64,000 nt of DNA from Aptenodytes patagonicus (GCF_965638725.1 NC_134961.1:7408641-7472640), one strand, 5' to 3'; shown: positions 1 to 31,214, counted from the stretch's first letter. Notes: a model not told the origin generated them from the letters alone. A program made the numbers and translations.

Positions 1-3000
1 GCATGAGCAGGAAGCATGGCCGTGAGACCACGCTGCTGGGCTGGAAAGGGAAAATCTTTTATAAAATGGGCATCCAAGGCACGAGTTTGCTTTTCCAGAA
101 GCTGCGGGGAGCCAGGGGGGTCTGGGACCGAGAGCAAAGGCGATGCCTGCAAGAGGAAGGGGTGGCAACACCTGAAAAACTTCAGGGACCTGCTCCCTGC
201 GATCCTTCCTCCGGGCTGATGGAGTCATTAGCTGGCGTGGCTGTAACTGGGAGGGGAAGCAAGCAGGGCCCTCCGGCAGGACGGGGCACGGCTCGCCCCC
301 AGCAGCCCCTGCCGGGTTGGGGTGATGAGCCAGGTGGTTCCCAGCCGGTGCCCGGCCAAAAGCCTCGTGCAGGTGGGCACGGTGCCGTAAAGGGTAACAC
401 GGGTGCCAGCGATCCCGGCCCTGCCGGGGTGGAGAGCTGGCTGAGAGCAGGCACCGGCTGCCGCCTGCTCCCAGCTGGTGTGTTCAGCAGCGATACGGCG
501 GTGATGGCACTGAGCCTCGCTTGGGTGGCACCAGCACTGTGTGCAGGGGGTTTTGCAGCACCAAGTGCAGCAGGTCCCTGCCTTTCCCATCCCTTCGCCT
601 GGGAAGGACTCGCCCCGTGCAGCATGAGCTGCCCCCTGTCCTGGTGCATCCCCCAGCAGATGCAGTGGGGCCCCCCTCGCCTTCCCATTACTAAACAGAG
701 GCCAATTCCCGGCATCCGCAGCTGCCCCCGCTGCGTCTCTCGGCACCCTTGGGAGTTTCCCCAAGTCCGCTGGCGTTTTGGAGCCGTCCCCAGGAGCTGT
801 TGGATGACTCACCGCCGTCACCGCCGTCACCGGCGGACGTGCAAGCATTGAAGGCAGCGCAGGTGCTGCCCAGCTGGGGCTCCCACTGGGCTGGCATGAT
901 GGAAACGCACCACGGGCACCAAGCAGGTCACAGGGGACCTGTGGGGCTTTGGGGACAGGCAGCTATGTTTCCATAGACCCTCAAGCGCTCTCACCCGATA
1001 TCTCACTAACAGCCTTTCAGTTGCTGCTGTTAATCTCCCTTTTCTGGATCTCTGGAGCCGGGCGCAGCTCTAGTCCTGCTACCTGGGGATGCTGAATGCA
1101 GACACGGGGGTTTGGGCTGGGCTTGACCCAGACACAGCCACAGCAAGTTTCCCCCAAAGCCTGGCAAGTTAGAGTTTAAAATAGTATATATCCAGGGTGA
1201 GTCTGTTCTGGAAGAGGAGCAGCACCACGTCCCCAAGGCACCCCTCTCCGACCCGGGAGCATTGCTGGCACCCACCAGGCGAGGAGAAGCAGGTGGGCGA
1301 GGGAGCTGGGGATGGGGACAGGCTCAGACCCATCGAGGGTGGCTGTGGGAGCTGAGCAAGCTCAGCTCCATGGGTGTCTGCCCATGGGGTGGCCTGAGAC
1401 CAGTGTCCTCCTCTATGATGGGTATTTATGGAGCTGGATGGGATCCCTGGAGCCCTTGTGTCTGTGCCCCGGTGGCTGCAGGACACCAGGGCTGTACGAA
1501 ATTGTGCTCAGACCCTTCCCCTGGCTGCATCCCCGCTCCGGGACCGTGAGCTCCAGGAACCTACGAGAAGGAGCCGCTGACGGGATGTTGCTGGCAGGTT
1601 TGGTGGTTGGTGGGAATGGCAGGCAAGGTGGCCTCATGCTCGGGGTTGCCGGTCACGGCGGTGTGCATGGGCATGGCCGGTTTTCGGCAGCCGCAAGCCC
1701 CAGCCCTGGATCGCCCATGGGCCCAGCCCCGGGGAGGTGGGGAGAAGGTGGCAGGCTCACGTCTAAACACAACACGTTCCACAAGCGTGTTTGTTAACAC
1801 AAATTAACATTTTGCAGGGTCTTTGCCAGGAAGATGGGCTTAACGTGTGTGGAGCCTTGAAGGACACAGGAAAGCTGATGCAGCCCATCACCGTGGGCTC
1901 TGATCTGGCCTCCCCAGCACTGCTGGGGCAAGGGAAGCTTTATTCCTCTCTGGGGAGCGCATTGCTTAAGTCCTTGTGTACAAATAGAGAAGCAAAGCTC
2001 ATTAATCCGACCAGGAGGGAAACGATATCATGGTGCTGGGGGAGAAGGGGAGGGCGAGAGGAAACCACCAGAAACCTCCTCGGGTCTGCCTGCCCTCGCC
2101 ACCCGCGGCTCTGCCCCCGGCTCTGCCCTCCACAATGGGCTCCGGCTTCAGGGTGAGCGGGAGGAAAAAGCAAAATAACGGCCCAGGTCCTTGGGGGATT
2201 TCGGGCTTGCAGGGACAGGATGAACAGTCTCAGCCCTGGGAGAGCCATGGGGTCCCAGGGGAGAGTGGGGGCAGAGCCGAGCAGGGAGGAGTGGAGGAGG
2301 AGGAGGGACGCCCTGAGTTGCCGGGGGCCTGCAGCCTGCATTTTTTCCAGGGATATTTTCTATATGAACCCTATAGACCCCCAGTTCCTCTTCCAACCCA
2401 CAAGTTTTTCATGCTTTTGCCCATCTCATTCTCTGCCCCATCCTGCTGGGGGGGAGTGAGCGAGCGGCTGCGTGGGGGCTTAGCTGCTGGCCAGCGCCAT
2501 GCCAGCACATTTCCCCAGCGCCTGCAGCTGCAACTGCTTTCTCGGTACCCCATGGTGCTCCAGTTGGCCCTGGGTAAGCTGTGCCCCCCAGGCTGCAGTG
2601 CCCAGCGGGAGGGATGCGGAGGGCATTGGGAGCCCTGGCTGGGATAACCAGGAGGTCTGAGGGCTGGAGGGAGGACTGGCCTTGTGGCCAGAGGAGCCGG
2701 ATCCTGCTCTGCGGCCGGGCTGGCAGCTGCACGCTCCCACATGCGATCGCACAGTCCCCTCTAGTGGATATTTCTCCTGCATCGACACGGCTGTCCTGCC
2801 CACGGTGTGCGGGCAGCGCTGGGCTCCAGACCCTGGCCCCAAGCAGTGGCCCCGGTGCACCATCCTGCTCCTCTCCCAAAATCGGGCAGGGTGGCCCTGC
2901 AGAAGCAAAGCCCCGTCCGGCTGCCGCCGTGGGCTGAGCCATCGCTGCCTCCGCTCCTTCCCCTCCTGTGTATTTGGGTGACTCATCCTCCCGCCGTCCC

Positions 3001-6000
3001 CTGCCCTGGCTCCGTCCCACACCACCCGCCACCCTTGCGTCAGGGCTGGCCCCGACCGGCCCCTGCAGCCCTTGCTCTCCCCCTTCGCCGGGCTTTGCAC
3101 AACTCGGAGTTATTTGGGCATCAGCCAACGTGAGAAAGAGCTAACGAATACCCATGCGGTGACAGCTTCCGAGGGATCCAGGCGCGAGCATCGCTTGCTC
3201 CCACCCTGTCGGGTCCTGCAAGCTTGGTCCAGCTTGGACCGGGGTGAAGCGGGCTGCTCTTGGGGTGAATTCCCTAAGGGATTTGGGTGCTCGCACCCCC
3301 ACCCCGCTCCCAGCGGCTGAGGGGTTTCACGTGGTGGCTGCGCCGGCTGCCGGGAGGGCACCCAAACCTCCCAGAACTTTTCCAGTGAGTTTGGGCAATG
3401 CCCAAATTCAGCCCCCAGCCGAAGGCAGTGCTTACACGTTAGAGACGGCATTTTTGCCTTCGGCATCCTTTCCTCTGTGGTCAGCGGTGCTGCTCTGGCG
3501 GGGGCCACCTTCACCCAGCAGCCCCTGGCCATAGAAAAGGTGTGAAGGCTCCCATCGGCACTGGCCCCGAGCGCTCCCCTGTGCTCAGGGCCAGGTCCGG
3601 GTCACCACCACCTCCTTCCCCCTCCTCTCCACCTCCGCCTGCCTTGGAAACTGTGCTTGTCACCTGGAAGATACGCGATATCTGCAACCTGAGGCTTTTC
3701 AAGGGGAAAAAAAAGGCACGCAGGAGAGCGTGGAGGAGCGGACACAGCTGCAGACCCACAGGTCAGCTGCATGCCGGCGGTTCGTGATGCTCTGCCAGCC
3801 CTCGCCAGGCCAGTGGGGATGTGGTCCCCACCTTGCTCCATCCTTTGCTGGGAAACGCGCGGCCCTGTCCCCGGTGCCACCACCATGGCAGCCCCAGCTT
3901 GGGGCAGGGCTGGTGTCAAACCCGCTGCCTCTGTCCCTGTGCCGGGGAAAGGACAGCCTCTGCTCCGGGGACCTGGGACCTCCAGTGCTGGGTGAGGGTG
4001 GTGGGGAAAGAGAGGCAGCTGGGGCCCAACACGTGCTGCCAGGCTTTGCAGGCAGCCCCAAAAAGCAGCTGCAAGGGCAGAGAGGTGCTTGTTGCCCAAA
4101 CCAGCCCTGGGGCAGCTTTATGGGCCCCACAGCAGCATCTGGGGGGGACGCACACCCAGTCCAGGCTGTGCTGCTCGAGCTGGCAGCCGAATCGCCCCGT
4201 CCCCACACTGGCTATGAGCCCCTGGGTGTCCCGGCTCCAGCAGGGCTGCACCTCCAGCTCACGGATGCGATCCTGCCTGCACCCCGTGTCGTGTCCTGGA
4301 GTCACTGCAGCGCGAGGACCACGCATCCCAGCCCCGGTGCAAATGCCCCGTCCTCCCCGGTGCGCTGGGGCAGGCCACTGCCTCCTGTGGGACACTCCTG
4401 ACCCCGGCTCAGGCCCAGAAACGCACATCTCGGGCACAAACTATGGCACAGACCAGGTTTTTTCCTTGCTGTAGCATCTAGGCAGGGCCTGAGCTGTGGC
4501 AGGATTGGACTCGTCAGTGAACAGGCTAATTGAACCTCCAAGTGCTTGCAACCGTCTAATGCAGCACTCTGAGCTGGAAGAGAAAAATCAAGCTGTCTTT
4601 TGAGCTGCACACGGTAGTGAGTTAGTGCTGCACTGAATTACAAGGAAAAAAAAACAAGTCCCATGCTCTGCCCCAGCACCAGTGCTCATTTCCCCCGTGC
4701 TGTGCTGATCCTGGCTACTGTGCTCAGGGCAAGGAGAGCCTGGGATGGGCCACCGCCTGGCTGGAGCATCCCTCCCCGGAGCCCGATCCAGAAATGGGGA
4801 TTTTCCCAGCCCTGTCAGGATGGTCCTGCAGTCCTCCCTCCCCACCTTTGATCCTGCGTGTCTGGCAGGGCTATGGCATTGCTTACAGCATGCAAGAGCC
4901 CGTCAAGCGCAGGGCTCACCCGTGGCACGGCCCCACGGCAGGCAGGGGAAGCCTGTGGCTGGGTGTGGAGCAGCCCACAGCGATGGACAAGGTACAAAAT
5001 CCCAGGGAGAGCCATCCCATGACACCTCCAGCCCCTTTTATGGCTTCTGCTCTGCAGCCCAACGGGAGACACACTTTATGGCTTTATTTATTATAAAAGA
5101 TCTTTAGGAAGCTGATCACTGCCTAAACCCACCCCTATTTCTGCCCACAGGGGCTCTAATGGGGTAATGGCACTGCTGGGGGCTGGTTTCAGGCTTTTTG
5201 GACATGGGGACTTGCCCAAGCCCACAGGCGAACACCCCCCTCTCCCCCCCCAGCCCCCACGCAGAGGGCAGAGCCACAGGTGAGAAACTGCAAAACACAA
5301 ACTCCATTTCTAGGAAGCTGGATGCCAATAAAACCCAGTGTTCATTGCAGTGCTCCTCATTGGCCTCAGTTTTACAGATGTGCATTTAAAAAATAAAACC
5401 TCTGTGCATCTTAGCTGGCCACAGAAGGGCTTGATCGTTGAAAGGGCCGATCCGTCGGGCGATGGAGAGCCACCTCCCGGCCCCGAGCTTGGCAGGAGCA
5501 AACAGGCCAGCTACCTGCTCGGGATTTCTGTGCATCGAGTCGGAGCCTCATGCATGAGAAACTCCAACTCTGCTTTCAAGTATATTTGGCGTGAAGCCAC
5601 GCGGTCTCTCCGGCATCACGCGTCCCACCAAGAGGGAAAGACCTGCTGGCCCCCAGAGAGCCACGTCCCTCAGGTCCGCCCCAGCCTCGGGGGAAGATGG
5701 CTGGTTTGGGCAGCTGCCGTAACAACATGCTGGCTCGTTTTGGCTCAAGGATGAGCAGCGAGAAGGCTCCAGAGAGCTTGGGCAACTCACGTTTAAATGG
5801 TGCCGCTGGGAAAAAAAACAGCTCGGATCCCATGAGGCCACCCCGGCCGCACCAAGGGGCCAGCAGCCGGTGGGGCTCTGGCGGGGCCAAGGGGTATGTG
5901 ATACTCAGCAGCCGCAGTGGCTGCCCACGGTGCTCACCTGCTGTCCCAGCTCCCCACCTGCAAATCCCCGGCCAAGGCAGCTCTTGGCCAGGAGGCTGCA

Positions 6001-8709
6001 TCTCAGGTGGCTGCACATTGCAAGCACCCCTCCCAAATACAGCCCCCAAACCAAACCCACCTCCCGGAGAAGCACACAGTGGTTTAAACAGAAAAAAAAA
6101 GATGGGGGGAAAAAAAAAAAAAAGAGATCCTTGTGGTACGTAACTCCCCACCACCACAGTCCAGCCATGCTGTCTTTACGCACTCGCCCCATCCCAAGAG
6201 ACAGGGCAGCTTTCAGAAAGACCCGAGATGATGGCGGCTTCGTCCCTGGCCCTGCAGCAGCTGGGGAAGGCACAGGTTCGAAAGCACCGACTTCAGTAGC
6301 CCCTCCAGGTCCCAGACATGGCGGGGGGGCCGGCTGCCACTGCTGAAATAGGTTATTTGTTGGCTATGTAGCTTTAAGCTCGCATAGTTTTTTGCTGACG
6401 GGGGGCCCATAGGACAGAGGAGAGGCAAGCCAAAGGCGTGAGCAAGCAGCGCGGGATGGCTAACCCCGGCCAAGCCCTGGCTACTGCCCCCGCCCGTGGG
6501 GCTACATGTCCCAGGGGGAATTTTAGTCTTGCAGCCAGCAAGTCCTCGGGCCAGGAGAGCAGGAGCGCGCGGTGGGATCCCGGACAGCGTGGGGACAGGA
6601 GGGAGCAGGGGCCGCATGGCCTCTGCAGTGTCAGCAGTGACGCACACGCACGCCGGCCCTGACGCACCCAGCACATCCCCGGGGCTTTGCCGGGGGGAGC
6701 CCAGCACCAGCTCCCGCTTGGGACAGCCGGGCTGTGTCTGCCTTACAGCAGTGCCGTAGGCAGGGAGAGGACGCCCGGCTCTCCCCAGCAGCTGGGATGT
6801 CTCTTCTCTGGAGCCAGGCGGAGGAGCAGCGGCGGCGGCTGCTTTCTGGTGCTGCTGCCGGTGCCAGCCAGGTTGCTCAAGTTCAAGGCCGGACTGGTGT
6901 GGGCTCGGGGAGGCAGGAATGAGCCGGGCAGGGGAGGAAGAGGCTGTGGGCACAGCTATGCAAAAAGCATCCCTCTTGGAGCTGCCCCTTGGTCCAAACG
7001 CTCCCTTTTCAGTGCCCAGCTGCAGCTTCCCAGCAGCGCTGGCCGCTCCCAGAGCTCAGCAGCCCCGGCACAGTCATCTGGCGGTGGCGGCTGGCACGGA
7101 CAGCCACATACGCTGCAGCCCCTTTGCACCAGCCAGGCGGCTGAACAACTTGCCGCAGGGGTCCCGGCGCGAGGCGAGCAGGGCCGGCAGCACACTCCGT
7201 CCCCAGACATCCAGAGCCGGGACAGCAGCGGAGCTGCAGGCAGCTGCAGAACAAACTAACCCTGTGATACAGCCTCGCGGGCACCTCGGATGGGCTCCCC
7301 AGCCTTTAACAGCAATGTCCCCCCAAGTTCTTCCCTTGTGGTAGGCGAGGACTGAAAACAGCATCCATGGATGCGGCCGTGACAATCCTCCAGCAGCACA
7401 ACCCTCAACCTGCCCTTTGGACACCCATAGTGCCTCTGCTTTACCCACTTCTCAGCGATGCTGTAGCTCTTCCACCAGCCCCGCTTCTCCACCCAGCAGC
7501 GTCTTCCCAGGCGGCTCCACACCGAAGGCTTTAGGATGCTCTGTGGCATCAACCGTCCCAGTGCCTGAACCTGGTGGGATGCAGCACCCAGGACCTTCTG
7601 CGTGGAAGCAGGGTGCCTGGTGGACGCACACCCAGAGCTTTCCTGGCAGGCTGATGTCGGATACTACCAGGAGGAAGGAGATGAGGTGATGTGATCATGC
7701 AGCCTTGCGTGCGCAGACCTTCCTGGCTTTGAAATCCAAGGAGCTGCCATCCAATCGCTGGCTGGCAGGGTGAGCCATGAGCTCCTGCAGGAACTGCCCG
7801 GCTCCCAGGAAGGGCTGGTGCTGGCACTGCCGCTACCTGCTTGCTGCCCCAAAGATGCCCCGGGCAAGCGGCCCGCGAGCGATGAGCAGGTGGGAGAAGA
7901 GCCCATCTCTTCATCCCAAATCAGCTCTAAAGCTGCAGCAGCTCCTCAGGGATGAGGGCAAGCGGGAATACCTCCTGCCAGCTGGAGGACGGCTACATCT
8001 CAGGTGTGACAGTGCCTCAGGGCTCTCTCCCCACGGCCAGACCCACGGGAGGAGTGGTACTGTCCCCATATCCCGCTGCAGGGACTCTTCCTGCAGGGAA
8101 GCACGTAGCCATCCCATTGCATCAGCTGCAAGGAACAGCATAGCTGAGCCGGTGCAAGGAGCCTGGGCAGCGTCTGCCTGCTCCCCCTGCCCTTCCAGCC
8201 GCCCCTCTCCCCAGACCCAGGCACCGGCCGGGAGGAAACATCCCCCGAGGCAGCCCCTCGGTATGAAGCCCTGCGAGGACGAAACAAACCACCCGCATGA
8301 TCCCCGACCGTAACGCAGAGAGGAGGACAGAGAGCTGGTCTGTGCCACGCGGTGCACCAGACAAGGGCAGTGACACGCTGAGGGTGACCTCGTCCATCAG
8401 AAACACCAGGCTGGCCTCGCGGGGGGTGCAGATGCAGCACAGAGACCCCAGGAGCCAGTGGGAAATGCCCCCCAGCCAGGCAGCCGGGTCCACGAGGCCA
8501 ATCCTGCTGCTGGTCCCTTATGGCACGGCCGGGCTGGGGTCCACTCTCCGGGTCCGGGTGGCCGCGGTGCTTCAGCTCACCATCCTCTTCCTCTCCGTGG
8601 CAGGGACAGCGTGTGTCTGTCTGTCTATCCATGGTTTCAGCCTTTAGCAGGACTCCACAGGGACACGAGCGGGTAGCCACAGCCCTGGGCGGCTGTGGGA
8701 AGCTGGTGT
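1..8709. other. GC-rich flank left of NT5M, no gene recognised
   Basis: I see no recognisable gene in this stretch. Both strands carry many open frames, but these are what GC-rich DNA yields by chance. They are compositionally odd (Gly, Pro, Ala, Arg rich), overlap one another in opposite frames and match no family I know. Part of it may be NT5M 3' UTR, because that gene runs leftward and ends at 8710. The first clear minus-strand AATAAA hexamers are far away, at 5083-5092, so the UTR end is not determined. Homopolymer runs occur, for example an A run near 6110-6123. Confidence 0.5.
5083..5092 (-). other. Candidate polyadenylation signals for NT5M (two overlapping AATAAA)
   Basis: The plus strand reads TTTATTTATT, giving two overlapping AATAAA hexamers on the minus strand. 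If used by NT5M, the 3' UTR would be about 3.6 kb. This is a weak inference: nothing ties the site to the gene except strand, and another hexamer lies further left near 1939. Confidence 0.2.
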
Positions 8710-14600
<5,891 letters not shown>

Positions 14601-15055
14601 GTGGTAGGTAGGTTTTTGGGGGCGCATGTACGTGGTATGGGGGCATCCGTAACATGGTGATTTTTGCAGCTAAGCCTTGACCTAAAATATACCCGTTTCT
14701 ACCAGTTCGCGGGGAGGGGGCACGCTCCGCCCAGGATCTCACTCGATGTGACACAGCTCTGTCCCCACGGGTGACGGGGACCCTTAAAAGACAATACCCG
14801 GCCCCAAAAGAAGCGCTGACAGCACACCACGGAGGTCTGTATGTTCTGACACAGGACCAAAGATCACTCTGGTCAAAAAACACTGCGGGGATTAAAGCTG
14901 CTAAAGAAGGGGGAGGCCTCCGGGTGTGACTAACAGGATTAGGCAACCGCTGAGCTGGGAAAGAAACGATTTCGGTTGACGGCAATAACGCGGTGTAGTG
15001 GTTCCAAAATATTTCATCTTTCAATTCCAGAATGTTTCCCAGCGGCGTATATTGT

Positions 15056-15165
15056 CCTTGTTTCACAGAAAGGGCAAATGAGCTGTAGAGATCAGGTGAC
15101 CTGGGGAAGGTCACAGCGTGAAGGAAGGAAGGAGCAGAACTGGCAGCCAGGCTGTACGCGATGGT
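15056..15165 (-). repeat. MIR-like SINE fragment between NT5M and COPS3
   Basis: The plus strand reads as the reverse complement of MIR: a TTTCACAGA-like start, then GGTGACCTGGGGAAGGTCAC, then GCAGAACTGG and CAGCCAGGC. The paired TGACCT/AGGTCAC core is the usual landmark. Ends are approximate. Confidence 0.5.
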
Positions 15166-15654
15166 CAACGTTAACAGTGAGGTTAGGAGGGAAAAGCGTG
15201 TGAAGCCCCGAGCCTGTATTCTGCTTTCACTTGCACCGGAGCCACGTTGCGTATTGCAAGGAACGGGATTTCAACATAACTTGGAAGTTTCTGACTAAGC
15301 GACGAGAGAATACATACGCGTCTCCGTGACAGGCGGAAAGGTTCCCTTCTTCTTCGTGGCACGTCGAAGGACCGACCAAATATCCCGCCCCGCAGCAGCT
15401 CAGGGCCGCGTGCCTTCGCCGCCTCAGCTCCCGTAGGGACGGAAAATACGCTCCCGCGTACATAAAGCTGGATGAAGAACGCGAGCCCCGATATTAGGGC
15501 GGATAGCGCGCAGGATCGGACGACGGCCGCCACGTTCGGCCACCGTATCGCCCCCGTCGAGGGGGAGAAAGGGAACCGACTCTCCTCGCCGCTCCCTCGC
15601 CACACGGCCGGGCCTTCAACGCCCGCCGCCCCGGGGAGCAGGCCCCGGCTGAGG

Positions 15655-15731
15655 GCCCCGTGTGGCGGTGTGAGGGGGCGGCGGCCCCGCCCTTCGGCGG
15701 GGCCGCCGCCCCTCACACCGCCACACGGGGC
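15655..15731. repeat. Near-perfect inverted repeat, 35-bp arms with 4-nt loop
   Basis: The left arm 15655-15691 and right arm 15696-15731 are reverse complements apart from one extra G in the left arm (a GGGGG against CCCC). The spacer is CTTC. The arms are almost pure G+C. The hairpin lies about 360 bp upstream of the COPS3 start codon, on the promoter side of the island. It could form a cruciform in DNA or a very stable RNA stem if transcribed. Confidence 0.9.
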
Positions 15732-16087
15732 GGAGGCGTGACGCCACCGTGACGCCACCAGCCCCGCCCTGCTGAGTCACGGCTTTCTCGCGCTGAAAGG
15801 GGCCTCCCTCGCGCTTGACGCGGGGCGGGCGGCGGGAAGGCGGCGGTTGCCGTAGCGACCGCGGTTCTCGCGAGAGGTGTGGGGGGGGGCGGTGGCGGAA
15901 GTGACGCACGGCGGCGGGCGTCGCGCGGCCCCCGCAGCGGCGCCTGATTGGCTGGCGGCGGCGGCGCCCGTAGCGGTGGCTCCTTCCCGCTTCCCCCCTC
16001 CCCTCCCTCCCCTCACCCCGCCGCTCCCGGCCCGCGCCGCCCCCTCCTCCCCCCGCCCCGCCCGCGGCCGCGCCGCCAGCCGCCAAG

Positions 16088-28052
<11,965 letters not shown>

Positions 28053-28205
28053 AATTCGTGTTGCTCACCACTCCGCTTTCAAGTAAAAGCTTATGAAAGA
28101 ATCACGCCTGGAATAGGGCATTGAGGAGTTCCACGAAGGGAGCAGAGAGAACTGAGCTTTGCTTTTCACCTGGACATTAAGAAAATAAAAGAACACCCTC
28201 TCAGT
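28053..28205 (+). other. COPS3: COPS3 3' UTR with polyadenylation signal
   Basis: A short 3' UTR is suggested by an AATAAA at 28184-28189, about 130 bp after the stop codon. A second AATAAA at 29223-29228 would give a UTR of about 1.2 kb. Which one is used cannot be told from sequence. Confidence 0.5.
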
Positions 28206-31200
28206 ACTGTACAATATCAGAAATATTCTCTGCAAAGAAAAAGGAAATCTCAAAAGAAACTTAAGTCTGTTGTGGATTTATTTATCTTCAGATTAACATC
28301 GTTAATGCATTAAATAATCTACCTTTTGTTTTAAAGGGTTTGAATGTTGCTGTGTTTCTGTAGCAGTCCTTTTTTCTCTTCTGCAAAAAAAAAAAGTGTT
28401 ATTCAGGGAAGAATACAAACTAGTGTTGGTTCACTTACAAGATAATTACTGGTTCATTATTCTGTATTTAAAGTTGGCTCAAAGTGCAGATTTATCATAT
28501 GTATGGTGGGGGGAAGAGGGGTGGAGTTTAAGTAAATTCTCTACATTATAATTTGCATATGCCCAATGTAGCTGGCTGCTGTCTATTAAATGAAATAAGA
28601 ACTGTGCTCTTCCCAAAAGGGTGAGCACAGGAATGAGTCCTTGTAAGGCGGTTTTGCTGAAAAGCAGAAATCACTATAGGGAATCCATACATGACAGCTA
28701 TTTATGATTTTAAATTCCTGGTACAAAATATCTCCTAATAATGTTTACTCTTAGATCAAATTTATTAGACCTAAACAAAAGGATATTTGGGAGACCGTGG
28801 TGTTCTGGAGGATGCTGGATGTAAAGGTGTTGACACCGAAAGCAATTTAAATTTTTGCTCCTATACAATTGGCATGAAGGTATTCAACAGGCTAGTACTT
28901 TCCTGTGGTGGAAATAAGTATAAGTGAAGGCGATGCTATAGATCTTTGTTTCCAAAGAAAGTAATTCTACATGGAACACAGAATTCTATACAGCTCTCAA
29001 AATGCAGGATTTTATTTGGAGATAACATGCTGGAATGCTATCTGGTTTTTAATTCACTATTTTAAACATAAAAACTTTGTTGTTGGATTCTTTTAAGTGC
29101 TTCACCCCTTAAATCAATGGGCTCTTTAATTTTTCTGTAGCTCTCATGTATCTGATGATTCTCACTGTTAAAACACCTTTGAAACACTTCATGTCAGTGC
29201 AAATCTCCTCCTATCAGGCATAAATAAACCTGTCATCAAGTCAGAATGCGAGAAGCTCAGCATCCAGTGCTTCCTACCTAAACGCCTGACTAGGAGCTGC
29301 TTGCTACTGCTAACCTGCCAGCTTTTTTTCAGGAGCCTGAGTGAGAGCTAAGCCTTTCTGGCTCTTGCCGTGTGAAGCTTGTATGTATTGAGGTCACCCG
29401 TTGTGGAAAACACTCCACTTGTGCTTCCAGTGCTGATACAGAACTGTTGGGGTTTTCATTTAACTCGTGTCTTAATTGTAGCAGAGCCTCTGTGACAGCA
29501 GTATGCTTTCTAGTAGAAGAGAAATGCCCCCAGGTTGTTCTCTAGGTGATGAATGACGTTTCTAGAAGTATAAAATAGCAGTTTAGTATTGAACACAGCA
29601 TAGGTCCATAGTGTTAGTAGCTCACCATTGAGTACTTGTGCTTCCTATCATACAGACTTCCATATTTGAAGGCAACTTTTCAACCTCGGGGTTTTTTTTT
29701 TCCCCATAACTTGCCTTACCAGTCTTGTAATTAAAAAAACCTTCAAAAATCATAAATATCTTTTCCTAGTTAATCCTGCAGCGATTTCAATGCTGAACAT
29801 GCTTACGCCATTTTCTTCTCTGGTACTGTGGCAGTGTTAAATTAGTAGATTAGTAATGCTGTGGGCTGGGTTGTCAAAGCGTTTACAACCATGTGTGGTA
29901 GTCGTGAAGTACCGCAAACGACTAACGTACGAAAATGTGGATGGCTCGCCTTTCGTTGCCAGGGAGAGAATGTATGCAGGATGCTTTCACGAAGTTGGAG
30001 AAGAACCAGAAATGCCCACTTCGCAGTGGCTGAGCTCTTATACCGCTAGTTCCTATTAGCGAGCGTGGACTTAACCTGCTGAGAGCAGCAGGACGGCTTT
30101 CTATCTGTGGAATTGGAAGCAAATTAATACATGCAGCTGGCAAATAGCAGCTACGTTTTCTCTTCTTTTTCACCTCAAGTAGATAAAATAAATCCACGCT
30201 CGCATCAAAAGGATGGTAGAAATAGCTGTGTAATAGTTTCAAATGATATATTGCGCTATTTTTCTTAATCTGATTTTTAAGAGGGCAAATGCTTTTAAAG
30301 TTGAGAACTGCTAAGGTTCCTTTTCTGACATGGATAGTTGTGCTGTTAAACTCCGATCGCTGCTGAAAATTCAAAGTCAGGTCCCACCTGTAGAATCGGT
30401 AGATAAAGCATTCACCGAAAGTGCTTCAGGGAAGGGCTTTCAAGTAATAGTTTGATAAACGCATATGGTCTGGCATCTGCATGTCTTGAGATACTGTTGA
30501 AATTAAGTCAGATTTTTAATGAAGTAGCTCCTTCAAGTCTCGGAACTAATCGCATGGGCTGTGGTCAGCTGAGACGCTTTGAGAGCACTTGAGCTTTCTG
30601 GTTTTAATTTGTATTTATTGCAGGGAAGGACTTTTGATCAAATATAAGAACACTGCATGCTACGCTCCTCCAGACTTAGACTCTCAGAGGTCCTGTGGCT
30701 GGTTCTTGCCATCATGCATGGCCACAAGATGTGTTCACAAAATACTGAGTGCATGCTTTGATACCGAACTCCTGTTTTCATGCATCTTAATTAGCGAAGA
30801 TATAAAATGCGGTTCCGAAGGTAGCATTAAACATGCAACTACACTTCTTAGCCACAGGAGGGGTCTCTAGTTCAGTTATTAGTAGCAGGTAATAAAATGT
30901 TTCTAAAAAGAAATGGTTAGAAGCTGTTTGTGCCACTGAGGAGCCCCAGTTAGTGACCTCTGCTCACACACCTGTAGCGCTGCTATTGCGCCACATGCTT
31001 TTGCGTAACTCCAGCTGCCTCCTCCTATGCGACTTCCCTTCTCTATTCTGCAGTACAACCGCCACCCGTTGTATGTGTTGTCACAGGCGATCTGTATAAC
31101 CTAGGAAATGTTTTCTGCATGGCCAAACTGGCTGAGGAGGTTAGTCCTGAGAAGTTGTTTAAATGTACTGTTGGAAAATAAAGATAACAAACGAGTCGGT

Positions 31201-31214
31201 CTTCTTAGTTTGTC
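28206..31214. other. Intergenic AT-rich stretch between COPS3 and the minus-strand gene
   Basis: No recognisable gene is present. The left part may be an extended COPS3 3' UTR (AATAAA at 29223-29228). The right part may be the 3' UTR of the minus-strand candidate gene: TTTATT near 30613 reads AATAAA on that strand. Open frames near 29856-30059 (plus) and 29922-30374 (minus) overlap and resemble no family I recognise. Confidence 0.4.

Noticed and set aside
228-8676. Many open frames of 100-250 codons on both strands, e.g. 6213-6953 minus
   Set aside because: GC-rich DNA has few stop codons. These frames overlap each other antisense, are rich in Gly, Pro, Arg and Ala, show no domain and have no coherent splice structure.
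29856-30374. Overlapping open frames on both strands right of COPS3
   Set aside because: They match no family, lie opposite each other, and lack convincing splice sites or promoter. I treat them as chance frames in a 3' flank.
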